Of a stretch of 64,000 nucleotides of DNA, positions 1 to 9,200 are shown piece after piece. Positions within the stretch are counted from its first letter, which is position 1, and each line of letters begins with the position of its first letter. This DNA comes from Promicromonospora thailandica (GTDB taxonomy: Bacteria > Actinomycetota > Actinomycetes > Actinomycetales > Cellulomonadaceae): the NCBI RefSeq assembly GCF_024171955.1, contig NZ_JAMTCS010000011.1:186001-250000 (forward strand), given 5' to 3'. Below the pieces are notes generated by a model. That model worked only from the letters and a program-made list of their open reading frames with translations. It did no database searches and was not told the origin of the DNA. The position numbers and the translations under genes are program-made.

Positions 1-1
1 C

Positions 2-2437
2 GTCGGAGGCGACCCCGTGGCGCTGCTCGCGGCGCTCGGCTCCGAGCGGCTGGAGGCGCTCGCGGCCTCCGAGGAGTTCACGGGCCGGGTCCGCGCCGCG
101 TCCGAGGACCTGCACCACTACCTGCGGGACCCGCAGTGGTACCAGCGGCAGACGTCCGCCTCCGGCGCGGAGCTGCCGCGCGCCGTCGCCTACTTCTCGC
201 CCGAGTTCGGCATCACCTCGGTGCTGCCGCAGTACTCCGGCGGCCTCGGCATCCTGGCGGGCGACCACCTCAAGAGCGCCTCCGACATGGGCGTACCCAT
301 CGTGGGCGTGGGCCTGCTGTACGGCGCCGGGTACTTCCGGCAGTCGCTCACGCGCGACGCCTGGCAGGTCGAGACCTACCCGCTGCTCGACCCGGACGGG
401 CTGCCGCTGGCGGTGCTGCGCGAGGAGGACGGCACGCCCGCCGTCGTCTCGCTCGCGCTGCCCGGGGGCCGCACGCTGCACGCGCACGTGTGGGTCGCCG
501 CCGTCGGCCGCGTGCCGCTGCTGCTGCTCGACTCGAACGTGCCGGAGAACGACGAGGCGGCCCGCAAGGTGACCGACCGCCTCTACGGGGGCGGGGGCGA
601 GCACCGCCTGCAGCAGGAGCTGCTGCTCGGCGTCGGCGGTGTGCGCGCGCTGCGGGCCTGGTCGCGCCTCACCGGGGCGCCGGAGCCCGAGGTCTACCAC
701 ACCAACGAGGGGCACGCGGGGTTCCTGGGCGTGGAGCGCATCCGCGAGCTCGTCGCCTCGGGCCTGACCGTCGCCGAGGCGCACGAGGCGGTCCGCGCGG
801 CCACGGTGTTCACCACGCACACGCCGGTGCCCGCCGGCATCGACCGGTTCCCGAAGGAGCTGGTCAGCGCCTACTTCGGCGGCGACAACGCCATGGCGGG
901 CGTGCCGCTGGAGAGCGTCCTGGCCCTGGGCTCGGAGGACTACGACGGCGGCGACCCCACCGTGTTCAACATGGCGGTCATGGGCCTGCGCCTGGGCGGC
1001 CGGGCGAACGGCGTCTCGCTGCTGCACGGCCAGGTCTCCCGCGAGATGTTCGAGGGTCTGTGGCCCGGGTTCGACGCGCGCGAGGTGCCGATCACCTCGG
1101 TCACCAACGGCGTGCACTCGCCCACCTGGGTCGCGCCCCGGCTGGCCGCCGTCGAGGCCGAGCGCCTCGGGCTCGACGAGATCACCGCCCCCGACGCCTC
1201 GGCCGGCTGGCTCGACGCGAGCCGCGTGCCGGACGCCGAGCTCTGGGACCTGCGCAACGAGATGCGCGGCGAGCTCGTGGCCGAGGCCCGGCGGCGCGTG
1301 CGCACGTCGTGGCGCGAGCGCGGCGCGTCGCCCGCCGAGCTCGGCTGGGTCGACGACGTGCTGTCGCCCGACGTGCTCACCATCGGCTTCGCGCGGCGTG
1401 TGCCCACCTACAAGCGGCTCACCCTGATGCTGCGCGACCCCGAGCGGCTCAAGGCGCTCCTGCTGCACCCCGAACGGCCCGTGCAGCTCGTGGTCGCCGG
1501 CAAGTCGCACCCCGCCGACGACTCCGGCAAGCGGCTCATCCAGCAGCTCGTCCGGTTCGCGGACGACCCCGAGGTGCGCCACCGCATCGTGTTCCTGCCG
1601 AACTACGACATCGGCATGGCGCAGTCCCTGTACCCCGGCTGCGACGTGTGGCTGAACAACCCGCTGCGCCCCCTGGAGGCGTCGGGCACCTCGGGCATGA
1701 AGAGTGCCCTCAACGGCGGCCTGAACCTCTCCATCGAGGACGGCTGGTGGGCCGAGTGGTACGACGGCGAGAACGGCTGGGGTATCCCCACCGCCGACGG
1801 CGTCGAGGACACCGACCGCCGCGACGACCTCGAGGCCGCCGCGCTGTACGACCTCATCGAGTCCCAGGTGGCGCCCACCTTCTACGAGCGCACCGACGGC
1901 GTGCCCGGCCGCTGGCTGGAGATGGTGCGGCACACCCTGGCGACCCTCGGCCCGAAGGTGCAGGCCACGCGCATGGTCTCGGAGTACGTGCACGGGCTGT
2001 ACGCCCCGGCGGCCGAGGCGGGCCGGGCGCTCGCCGAGGACCAGTTCGCCGCGGCCAAGGGCCTCGCGGGCTGGAAGGCGCACGTGCGCGGTGCCTGGCC
2101 GCAGGTGCGCGTGGACCACGTGGAGTCGGCGGGCATCGGCGAGGCCGTGCAGGTCGGCGACCGGCTCACGGTGCGGGCCTACGTGTCGCTCGGGGCCCTC
2201 TCGCCCGACGACGTGGACGTGCAGGTGGTGCACGGCCGCGTGACGGAGGCCGACGTGATCGACGAGTTCACGGCCGAGCCGCTCACCCTCGCCGAGTCGT
2301 ACGAGGCCGGGCGGCACGCGTTCGGCGGCGAGGTCGAGCTGGAGACGTCGGGCCCGTTCGGCTACACGGTGCGCATCGTGCCGCGGCACCCGCACCTGAC
2401 GAGCGTCGCGGAGCTGGGGCTGGTCGCCAACGCCTGA
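2..2437 (+). CDS. glgP: Glycogen/alpha-glucan phosphorylase, 5'-truncated by window edge
   Basis: Cytosolic phosphorolysis of alpha-1,4-glucan to glucose-1-phosphate. The frame is open from base 2, and the residues before the GTG at 17 (VGGDP) continue the phosphorylase alignment, so the true start lies upstream and about 40-60 N-terminal residues are missing. 811 residues are visible; actinobacterial GlgP is about 850. The early part carries the GGLGILAGDHLKSASD glucan-phosphorylase motif. The PLP-site motif SGTSGMKSALNGGLN is clear, with the Schiff-base lysine at visible residue 567. The family assignment is the short alpha-glucan phosphorylase type of actinobacteria. A GC-rich 11-bp hairpin follows the stop. 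GlgX, the matching debranching enzyme, is encoded 34 kb away at 36.7-39.0 kb. Confidence 0.96.
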   Translation, partial: VGGDPVALLAALGSERLEALAASEEFTGRVRAASEDLHHYLRDPQWYQRQTSASGAELPRAVAYFSPEFGITSVLPQYSGGLGILAGDHLKSASDMGVPIVGVGLLYGAGYFRQSLTRDAWQVETYPLLDPDGLPLAVLREEDGTPAVVSLALPGGRTLHAHVWVAAVGRVPLLLLDSNVPENDEAARKVTDRLYGGGGEHRLQQELLLGVGGVRALRAWSRLTGAPEPEVYHTNEGHAGFLGVERIRELVASGLTVAEAHEAVRAATVFTTHTPVPAGIDRFPKELVSAYFGGDNAMAGVPLESVLALGSEDYDGGDPTVFNMAVMGLRLGGRANGVSLLHGQVSREMFEGLWPGFDAREVPITSVTNGVHSPTWVAPRLAAVEAERLGLDEITAPDASAGWLDASRVPDAELWDLRNEMRGELVAEARRRVRTSWRERGASPAELGWVDDVLSPDVLTIGFARRVPTYKRLTLMLRDPERLKALLLHPERPVQLVVAGKSHPADDSGKRLIQQLVRFADDPEVRHRIVFLPNYDIGMAQSLYPGCDVWLNNPLRPLEASGTSGMKSALNGGLNLSIEDGWWAEWYDGENGWGIPTADGVEDTDRRDDLEAAALYDLIESQVAPTFYERTDGVPGRWLEMVRHTLATLGPKVQATRMVSEYVHGLYAPAAEAGRALAEDQFAAAKGLAGWKAHVRGAWPQVRVDHVESAGIGEAVQVGDRLTVRAYVSLGALSPDDVDVQVVHGRVTEADVIDEFTAEPLTLAESYEAGRHAFGGEVELETSGPFGYTVRIVPRHPHLTSVAELGLVANA

Positions 2438-2443
2438 CGGCGT

Positions 2444-2470
2444 GGCCGGGCCGCGGTCGGCGGCCCGGCC
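2444..2470 (+). terminator. GC-rich hairpin after glgP
   Basis: Perfect 11-bp stem (2444-2454 with 2460-2470, loop GGTCG) starting 6 nt after the glgP stop. No T-tract follows, as is common for actinobacterial intrinsic terminators. It separates glgP from the ferredoxin gene. Confidence 0.6.
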
Positions 2471-2491
2471 CGGCCGTGAAAGAGTGCACCC

Positions 2492-2689
2492 ATGATGATC
2501 AACGTGGACCGGGACGCCTGCTGCGGCTCCGGCCAGTGCGCGCTGGTCGCGCCCGCAGTCTTCGGTCAGGACGAGAACGACCTGGTCGTGCTGCTCGACG
2601 CCCGCCCCGGCCCGGAGCACGACCGGGCCGTGCAGGAGGCCGTGAGCATGTGCCCCACCGGGGTCATCTGGGTGGACCAGAACGCCTGA
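2492..2689 (+). CDS. Small 3Fe-4S ferredoxin
   Basis: 65-residue soluble electron carrier. Cysteines are C10-x5-C16 and C54 followed by Pro, the three-ligand pattern of actinobacterial [3Fe-4S] ferredoxins that usually feed cytochromes P450. C11 is an extra cysteine next to C10; whether it could support a 4Fe cluster is unknown. The start at ATG 2492 (a second ATG follows at once) has no clear Shine-Dalgarno. An A-rich -10-like hexamer (AAGAGT) sits 6 nt upstream, so a leaderless mRNA is possible. No reductase or P450 gene is adjacent; the only P450 in the window is 51 kb away in the conservon. Partner therefore unknown. Confidence 0.9.
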   Translation: MMINVDRDACCGSGQCALVAPAVFGQDENDLVVLLDARPGPEHDRAVQEAVSMCPTGVIWVDQNA

Positions 2690-2703
2690 CGGGGCCTTGG
2701 CTT

Positions 2704-2820
2704 CGGTCAGTTGCCCGGTGTCGGGACTCGACGTCGGTCACTTGCCTTGAGATCGGTCGATCAGAGGACCGATCTCAAGGCAAGGGACCGACGTCGATCC
2801 GCTTTGCGGGCAAGCGACCG
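2704..2820. repeat. Family A compound palindrome (3'-end element)
   Basis: Begins 15 nt after the ferredoxin stop, between convergent genes. Inner arms 2730-2758 and 2767-2795 (29 bp, one mismatch, 8-nt loop) centre on AGATCGGTC/GACCGATCT. Outer arms 2704-2717 and 2807-2820 (14 bp, two mismatches) repeat the word CGGTCnnTTGCCCG. A degenerate relative lies at 46956-47020. Probably a bidirectional terminator or another 3'-end structure; function is inferred. Confidence 0.8.
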
Positions 2821-2823
2821 ACG

Positions 2824-3123
2824 TCAGGTCGTGCCCGGGCGTCGTACCGGCCGCGGGGGGACCGGCTTGGCGGCCTGGATCTCGGCGGCCGGGACGGTGA
2901 CGTCAGCGGGGTCACCGCGTCCGGGCACCGGGTCGGTCCGCAGCCGCAGGCCGGCGTCGGACACCTCGGTCACGAAGCCGATCACGTCGGTCCAGCGGTG
3001 CGCCGTAGCGCCGTCGGACACCACGGGGCCGTCCGGCGCGAGCCGACGGCGCACGACCACCCGCGTGCCCGGGCGGAGGGCGCGCCAGGCGCCGGGTTCG
3101 GCGGGTGGTGTAGCGAATGTCAC
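2824..3123 (-). CDS. Small SH3-like protein (Rv0428c N-terminal domain type)
   Basis: 99 residues. The body (LRPGTRVVVRRRL, then DVIGFVTEV, then VTVPAAEIQAAKPVPPRP) resembles the SH3-like beta-barrel found at the N-terminus of actinobacterial Rv0428c-type GNAT acetyltransferases, here without the acetyltransferase domain. The GTG start at 3123 is preceded by a purine-rich GGAAAGAGA. It is divergent from fdxA and they share a 137-bp intergenic region; it is convergent with the upstream ferredoxin gene. Function unknown: the family match is recognised from sequence character, not from a search. A short stand-alone gene of this type is often seen beside actinobacterial fdxA. Confidence 0.65.
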   Translation of the reverse strand: MTFATPPAEPGAWRALRPGTRVVVRRRLAPDGPVVSDGATAHRWTDVIGFVTEVSDAGLRLRTDPVPGRGDPADVTVPAAEIQAAKPVPPRPVRRPGTT

Positions 3124-3182
3124 GTCGGTTCTCTTTCCGCTGCGTGAGACCGGTCGGGATCTGCGGCTCTCCCGGGAGATAC

Positions 3183-3188
3183 TAGGAT
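3183..3188 (+). promoter_or_regulatory. -10 box of the fdxA-dapC promoter
   Basis: TAGGAT (extended ATACTAGGAT) in the divergent gap, 72 nt before the fdxA GTG. No convincing -35. Good match to actinobacterial SigA -10 elements. Confidence 0.45.
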
Positions 3189-3260
3189 CGCGCGGCAGGG
3201 CCCTGTGCGGCCCGCGCCGTGCCTGCCCCCCCAGTCCGGAAGTGGAAGGACACCCTCGAA

Positions 3261-3578
3261 GTGACCTACGTGATCGCTCAGCCGTGCGTCGACGTCAAGG
3301 ACCGGGCGTGCATCGAGGAGTGTCCCGTGGACTGCATCTACGAGGGCAACCGCTCCCTCTACATCCACCCGGACGAGTGCGTCGACTGCGGCGCGTGCGA
3401 GCCGGTCTGCCCGGTCGAGGCCATCTACTACGAGGACGACGTCCCCGACGAGTGGAAGGACTACTACCGCGCGAACGTCGAGTTCTTCGACGACCTGGGC
3501 TCGCCCGGCGGCGCCGCGAAGATGGGCGTCATCGAGAAGGACGACCCGATGATCGCGGCCCTTCCGCCCCAGGCCTGA
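3261..3578 (+). CDS. fdxA: 7Fe ferredoxin
   Basis: 105-residue bacterial-type ferredoxin with one [3Fe-4S] and one [4Fe-4S] cluster. The first ligand set is C9-x7-C17-x3-C21-Pro, plus CPVDC; the second is [12 protein letters not shown]. The acidic C-terminal half ([20 protein letters not shown]) is typical of actinobacterial FdxA/FdxC of about 106 residues. GTG 3261 is chosen because GGAAGGA lies 10 nt upstream and the protein then starts directly at the conserved TYVIAQPC; longer readings add an unconserved proline-rich stretch. The stop is 1 nt from dapC, so the two are co-transcribed, as in Mycobacterium tuberculosis (Rv1177-Rv1178). Confidence 0.96.
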   Translation: MTYVIAQPCVDVKDRACIEECPVDCIYEGNRSLYIHPDECVDCGACEPVCPVEAIYYEDDVPDEWKDYYRANVEFFDDLGSPGGAAKMGVIEKDDPMIAALPPQA

Positions 3579-3579
3579 C

Positions 3580-4692
3580 GTGGGTCTGCACGACCTCTCC
3601 GACCTGCCCTACCCCTGGGACTCGATCGCCGGCATCACGGCGACCGCGAGGGCCCACCCGGGCGGTCTGATCGATCTCTCCATGGGTACGCCCGTGGACC
3701 CGACGCCCGAGGTCGTGCGGCAGGCCCTGGAGGCGGCCTCGGACGCCCCGGGCTACCCCATGACGGCGGGCACGCCCGCCCTGCGCCAGGCGGTGGCCGC
3801 CTGGTTCGCCCGACGCCGCGGCGTGCCGGACCTCGACCCCGCGGCCGTGCTGCCGACGATCGGCTCGAAGGAGCTCGTCGGGCTGCTGCCCTCCCTGCTG
3901 CACCTGGGCCTCGGAGACGTGGTGGTGCACCCGTCCGTCGCCTACCCGACGTACGTGGCCGGTGCCCGCGCGGCCGGCGCGACGCCGCTCGCCACCGACG
4001 ACGTCGCCGACTGGGCGGGCCGCGACGACGTCCGCATGGTGTGGGTCAACTCACCCGGCAACCCGACGGGCCGGGTGCTCGACGTCGCGGACCTGCGCGC
4101 CGTGGTGGAGGCCGCCCGCGCGATCGGCGCCGTGGTGGTCTCCGACGAGTGCTACGCGGAGCTGGCGTGGGAGGTGCCGGGGGGCGACGTGCCCTCCGTG
4201 CTGGACCCCCGGGTGAGCGGCGGCTCGCACGAGAACCTGCTCGTGGCGTACTCGCTGTCGAAGCAGTCGAGCCTCGCGGGCTACCGGGCGGCGTTCCTGG
4301 CGGGGGACCCGGCACTGATCGCGGACCTCACGCAGACCCGCAAGCACCTCGGCCTCATCGTGCCGGCCCCGGTGCAGGCGGCGATGACGGCCGCGCTGTC
4401 GGACGACGAGCACGTGGCGGTGATCCGTGCCACGTACGGCGCGCGGCGCGGGGCGCTGGCCGCCGCCGTCCGCGAGGCCGGCTTCGTGGTAGACGGGTCG
4501 GAGGCCGGCCTGTACCTGTGGGTGGCCGCCCCGGACGGCCGATCCGGCCGCCAGGTCGCACAATGGTTCGCGGAGCGCGGCGTCCTCACCGCGCCCGGCC
4601 ACCTGTACGGCGACGACCGGCACACGCGCGTGGCGCTGACCTCGTCTGACGGTCAGATTGCCGATGCTGTGTCGCGCCTCACAGTTGCTTGA
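3580..4692 (+). CDS. dapC: N-succinyldiaminopimelate aminotransferase
   Basis: PLP-dependent class I/II aminotransferase, 370 residues, converting N-succinyl-2-amino-6-ketopimelate to N-succinyl-LL-DAP in the lysine/peptidoglycan pathway. Visible family features: PGYPMTAGTPALRQA near residue 60, the NSPGNPTG motif, SDECYAELAW, and SLSKQS with the PLP lysine at residue 228. The GTG start at 3580 is 1 nt after fdxA; its ribosome site would lie inside the fdxA 3' end and is weak, suggesting translational coupling. The fdxA-dapC pairing makes DapC more likely than another aspartate-type aminotransferase. Confidence 0.93.
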   Translation: MGLHDLSDLPYPWDSIAGITATARAHPGGLIDLSMGTPVDPTPEVVRQALEAASDAPGYPMTAGTPALRQAVAAWFARRRGVPDLDPAAVLPTIGSKELVGLLPSLLHLGLGDVVVHPSVAYPTYVAGARAAGATPLATDDVADWAGRDDVRMVWVNSPGNPTGRVLDVADLRAVVEAARAIGAVVVSDECYAELAWEVPGGDVPSVLDPRVSGGSHENLLVAYSLSKQSSLAGYRAAFLAGDPALIADLTQTRKHLGLIVPAPVQAAMTAALSDDEHVAVIRATYGARRGALAAAVREAGFVVDGSEAGLYLWVAAPDGRSGRQVAQWFAERGVLTAPGHLYGDDRHTRVALTSSDGQIADAVSRLTVA

Positions 4693-4700
4693 CCGACGGA

Positions 4701-4729
4701 TTGGAAAAACTAGAGCTGGGCGCGATACT
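4701..4729 (+). promoter_or_regulatory. SigA-type promoter of gltA
   Basis: TTGGAA (4701-4706), exactly 17 bp, then GATACT (4724-4729). Transcription would start near 4736, giving a leader of about 70 nt before gltA. Confidence 0.65.
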
Positions 4730-4807
4730 GTCGTGCCCCAGGTCGACGCTGCCCCGTCAGCTTTCTTTCGCCGCAGCGTCCCTCGTGCGCCCTCCAGGAA
4801 GGAAGAC

Positions 4808-6115
4808 ATGACCTCCACACCGGTGGACGGCTCGAGCCGCGTCGAGCTCGCCGTCGACGGAACCACCCACACCCTGCCTGTCGTCGCCGCGAGCGAGGGC
4901 AACGACGGCATCGTGGTGTCGTCCCTGCTCAAGGACACGGGCCTGGTCACGGTCGATCCGGGCTTCATGAACACGGCGTCGTGCGAGTCGTCGATCACCT
5001 ACATCGACGGCGACGCCGGCATCCTGCGCTACCGCGGGTACCCCATCGACCAGCTGGCCTCGGGCTCGACCTTCCTCGAGGTGGCCTACCTCCTCATCTA
5101 CGGCGAGCTGCCGAACGCGGCCGAGCTGGACTCCTTCACCGAGCGCGTGAACCGGCACACGCTGGTCCACGAGGACTTCCGCACGTTCATGGGCACGTTC
5201 CCGCGCAACGCCCACCCGATGGCGGTGCTCGCCTCGGCGGTGAACGCGCTGTCCACGTTCTACCCGGAGTCGCTCGACCCGGCGGACGACGAGCAGGTCG
5301 ACCTGGCCACCGTGCTGCTGCTCGCCAAGACCCGCACCATCACGTCCTACCTGCACCGGCGCCGCGTGGGCGAGCCGCTGCTGTACCCGGACTACTCGCG
5401 CGGCTACGTCGACGACTTCCTGCGCATGACGTTCGCGACGCCGTACGAGGCCTACGAGGCCGACCCGGTGGTCGTGGACGCGCTGGAGAAGCTGCTGGTG
5501 CTGCACGCCGACCACGAGCAGAACTGCTCCACCTCGACGGTTCGCGTGGTCGGCTCCTCGAACGCGACGCTGTACGCGTCGGTGGCCGCGGGCGTCAACG
5601 CCCTGTCGGGTCCCGCGCACGGCGGCGCCAACGAGGCCGTGCTGACCATGCTGGAGAAGATCCGCTCGGGCGGCGAGACCGTCGAGACCTTCATGAACAA
5701 GGTCAAGAACAAGCAGGACGGCGTGCGTCTGATGGGCTTCGGGCACCGGGTGTACAAGTCCTACGACCCGCGCGCCGCCATCGTGAAGAAGTCGGCCGAC
5801 GAGGTGCTCGACAAGCTGGGCGCCAAGGACGAGCTGCTCGACATCGCCCGCGGGCTCGAGGAGATCGCCCTCTCGGACGACTACTTCGTGGAGCGCAAGC
5901 TCTACCCGAACGTCGACTTCTACACGGGCCTCATCTACAAGGCCATGGGCTTCGAGCCGGCCATGTTCACGCCCCTGTTCGCGCTGGGCCGCATGCCCGG
6001 CTGGATCGCCCAGTGGCGCGAGATGATCAAGGACCCGCAGACCAAGATCGGCCGTCCGCGCCAGGTCTACACGGGCGCCACGGAGCGCCCGTACGTCCCG
6101 GTCGCCTCGCGCTGA
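4808..6115 (+). CDS. gltA: Citrate synthase (type II)
   Basis: 435 residues; condenses oxaloacetate and acetyl-CoA in the TCA cycle. Visible active-site motifs: HADHEQNCSTSTVR (H233, H236), GPAHGGANE (H271), MGFGHRVY (H313) and NVDFY (D370). The N-terminal beta-rich stretch before residue 60 (SYDPGFMNTASC-like) is the type II/hexameric form. ATG 4808 follows a strong AGGAAGGA; a longer in-frame reading from 4658 crosses the promoter and is rejected. Its own promoter lies just after dapC. A perfect 25-bp hairpin (family B) starts 14 nt past the stop. Confidence 0.97.
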   Translation: MTSTPVDGSSRVELAVDGTTHTLPVVAASEGNDGIVVSSLLKDTGLVTVDPGFMNTASCESSITYIDGDAGILRYRGYPIDQLASGSTFLEVAYLLIYGELPNAAELDSFTERVNRHTLVHEDFRTFMGTFPRNAHPMAVLASAVNALSTFYPESLDPADDEQVDLATVLLLAKTRTITSYLHRRRVGEPLLYPDYSRGYVDDFLRMTFATPYEAYEADPVVVDALEKLLVLHADHEQNCSTSTVRVVGSSNATLYASVAAGVNALSGPAHGGANEAVLTMLEKIRSGGETVETFMNKVKNKQDGVRLMGFGHRVYKSYDPRAAIVKKSADEVLDKLGAKDELLDIARGLEEIALSDDYFVERKLYPNVDFYTGLIYKAMGFEPAMFTPLFALGRMPGWIAQWREMIKDPQTKIGRPRQVYTGATERPYVPVASR

Positions 6116-6128
6116 CCGGGCACGCTCC

Positions 6129-6182
6129 GAGAACGACCTGAGGTACCGGATCCACCCGGATCCGGTACCTCAGGTCGTTCTC
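6129..6182. repeat. Family B palindrome after gltA
   Basis: Perfect inverted repeat with 25-bp arms (6129-6153 and 6158-6182) and loop ACCC. It begins GAGAACGACCTG and the arm centre holds GGTACCG. The same element, with the same loop, recurs after ligA at 59238-59287. Starts 14 nt after the gltA stop. Likely a transcription terminator for gltA, but longer and more conserved than needed for that. Confidence 0.9.
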
Positions 6183-6273
6183 GACGTCCGCTCTGGCGCG
6201 GCGTGATGCGATCGTTGCCTCGGGCGGTGCCTGTTTCGTCGTCCGTGTCACATACGGCGGCTACCTTGACCCC

Positions 6274-9200
6274 GTGAGCCGAGTCACCCTCCTTGCCCGC
6301 CGGTCGACGGCGCACCGTGGGCTGCTCGCGCTCGTGTGGCTGCTCGTCGCGGTGCTGACGGGCGCGCTCGGGGTGACGGTCGGCTGGACCCAGGTCGCGG
6401 CCACGGCCGGCACCCGCGACGGACTGACCTCCGCCGAGCCCGCCGAGCGGGCCGTGCAGCTCGCGACCCGCGTCGCGGACGGCGCCGACGCGGAGCAGCA
6501 GGACGCACGTGTGCGGCAGGCGCTCGCCGGGCTGCTCGAGGGCGTGCCGCACCGGGTCACGTACGACCTGCGCACGGAGCCGCGGTACACCCGCGGCGCC
6601 GACGGCGAGGACCTGGGCCGCTGGTCGCTGGCCGTGCTGCCGGCGGGTTCGCGCGCCGAGGCGCTGGCGGGGGGCGGTGCCGAGGGCGTCACCCTGGCCG
6701 ACGGCGCCTGGCCCGCCGCCGCGGACGAGGCGGCGGTGCAGGCCGACGCCGCCCAGGCCGCCGGGCTCGGCGTCGGCGACACGCTGCGCGTCAGCGTGGA
6801 CCCCGACGCACCGGGCACGACCGGCGCGGTCGTGACCGTGACGGCCACCTGGCGAGTCACCGACCCGGACGACGCCGTCTGGCTCGGCGACCCCACCGCG
6901 CTGACCGGCACGGACGGCTCCTCGCCCGGCCCCGTGGTCGTCAGCCAGGACGTGCTCGACGTCCTGGACACCGACCCGTTCGCGCGCTGGACCGTGGTGC
7001 CCGACGTCGCCGCGCTCACCCCGGCGCACCTGCCCGCCCTCGCGGCGCTCGCCGGTGAGGTCGAGCGGATGCTCGGCGAGGACGCCGACGTCGCGCCGCG
7101 CGGGCTGACCGTCGCGGGCAGCCTGTCGGACACCGCCGCCGACCTGGCGGAGGCCCTGCGCGCCGGGGACGCCGTGGCCCTCGTGCCGCTGTGCCTCCTG
7201 GCCCTCGTCGGCCTGGTCGCGCTCGTGCAGGTGGCGCGGCTCCTGGCGGCGACCCGGGAGGGGGAGGTCGCGCTGCTGGTCTCGCGCGGCGCCGCACCCG
7301 GCACGGTCACGGCAGCGGCCGCCGTCGAGGGCGCGCTGCTGGCAGTGACCGCCGCCGCGGCAGGTGCTGCGGGCGCCTGGGCGGCCCTGGGCCTCGTGGT
7401 CCGGGCCGAGGCGGGCGCGGCCGTCGCGCCGCTGTCGCCCGTGGCCGTCGCCCTCGCGGTGGCCGTGGCCGCCACGACGACGCTCGTGCTGGTCGCCGCC
7501 CTGCAGGCGCACGCGGCGGTCCGGCGGCAGGTGACCGACCGTTCGGGCCGGGTACGCCAGGTGGCCGCGCTCGGCACCGTCGTGCTCACCGTCGCGGCCG
7601 CCGTGGTGAGCGCGGCCCAGCTCCTGCGGTACGGCTCACCGCTGGTGACGACACCCGGCGGGACGAGCACCGACCCGGCGGCCGCCGCGGCGCCCGCCCT
7701 GGTCCTGGCCGCGCTCGCCGTGCTCGCGATGGCGGTGCTCGGCCCGGCCACGCGGCTGTGGGCGGGGCTCGCCGGCCGGGCCCGCGGGGTGGTGGGGCCG
7801 CTCGCGGCACGGCAGGTGGCTCGCCGGATCGTCGTGTACGTGGTGCCGGTGGTGCTCCTCGTGCTCGCGGGCGGGGCGGCGAGCCTGGCCGGCGGGTACG
7901 CGGGGACGGCCGAACGCCTGCGCGCCGACGTCGACGTGCTCGCGGTCGGCACGGACGTGCGCGTCACCGCGCCCGAGGCCGGCCGGCTCGACCCCGCGCC
8001 CTACCTGCCGGGCTCCGGCGGACCCGGGGACGACGCCGTCGCCGCGGCCCCCGCGCTGGCGGCCACCGCCTACGCCGACGGCCTCCCGGTCACGCTCCTC
8101 GCGCTGCCCGCCGCGTCCGTGCCCCAGGTCGTGCGCGCGCCGTCCCGGGTGCTCGGCCTCGGCGTGCTCGCGGAGGACCTCGCGACGGACGCGTTCGCCG
8201 CAGCTCCCGCGCTGCCCGACGCACCCGCGGAGGTCACCCTCGCCCTGAGCGGCACCATCCGCCCCACCACCGACGTCATGCCGTGGCCCGGGGCGTCCGA
8301 GCACGAGATCGACGCGTCGCTCCTGCTCGCCACCGCGGACGGCACGCTCGCGCAGGTGCCGTTCGGGCAGCTCACCGAGGGCGACGGCACGGGCGACACC
8401 CTCGGCGCCGAGCGGACCACGCACGAGCTCTCCGGCCAGGTCCCGCCGCCGCCCGCGGGCCAGGAGTGGCGGGTCGCCGCGCTGGACCTGGACACCCGCC
8501 CCGGCTGGGCGCCCGCCGAGATCGAGCTGACCGTCGACGGCCTGACCGCGGGCGGGCAGGAGCTCGACGGCGCCGCGTGGACGCTGTCGGAGACCCTCGA
8601 CGGGCCCGCCGGGCTGGAGCTCGGCGCGGACGCACCGGCCGGGACGGCCGAGCTGACCATGTCCTTCCCGGGCGGGGCGACCGGCGCCAGCCGCCTGCGG
8701 CTGCTGAGCACGCCCGACACCGACCCGGTACCGCTGCTCGCCTCGACATCGCTCACCGGCGAGCTCGGCGTCGCGCCGGGGGACACGTTCGAGCTGACCC
8801 TCGGCGGCACGCACCTGCCCGTGGAGGCCGTGGCGTCGGCGGGCACCGTGCCCGGCGCGCTCGACCCGTACGCCGCCCTGCTGGACCGCGGCGCCCTCGC
8901 GGCGGTGCTGGTGCGCGAGGTGAGCGACCCGGTGCTGACGAGCGAGGTCTGGCTCGCCGCCGGCCCGCCCGGGGCAGCGGCGGACACGGCCACCACGGCC
9001 CGGCTCGCCCAGGAGGTAGCCGCCACGGCCGAGGCCGACGCGACCACGAGCCGCGAGCGACCCGGCGTCGCGACGCCCGGCAGCGGGACGGCGGACGCCG
9101 CGGTCCCGGTCCGCGTCTCCTTCTGGCTCGCCGCCGCCGGCGCGACGGTCCTGGCGCTCGCGGGCGTCCTCGCGGTGGCCGTCGCGACCCTGCGCGAGCG

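Noticed and set aside
2492-2689. Dedicated ferredoxin of the conservon P450
   Set aside because: Same ferredoxin type, but 51 kb away with no shared regulation visible; partnership cannot be supported.
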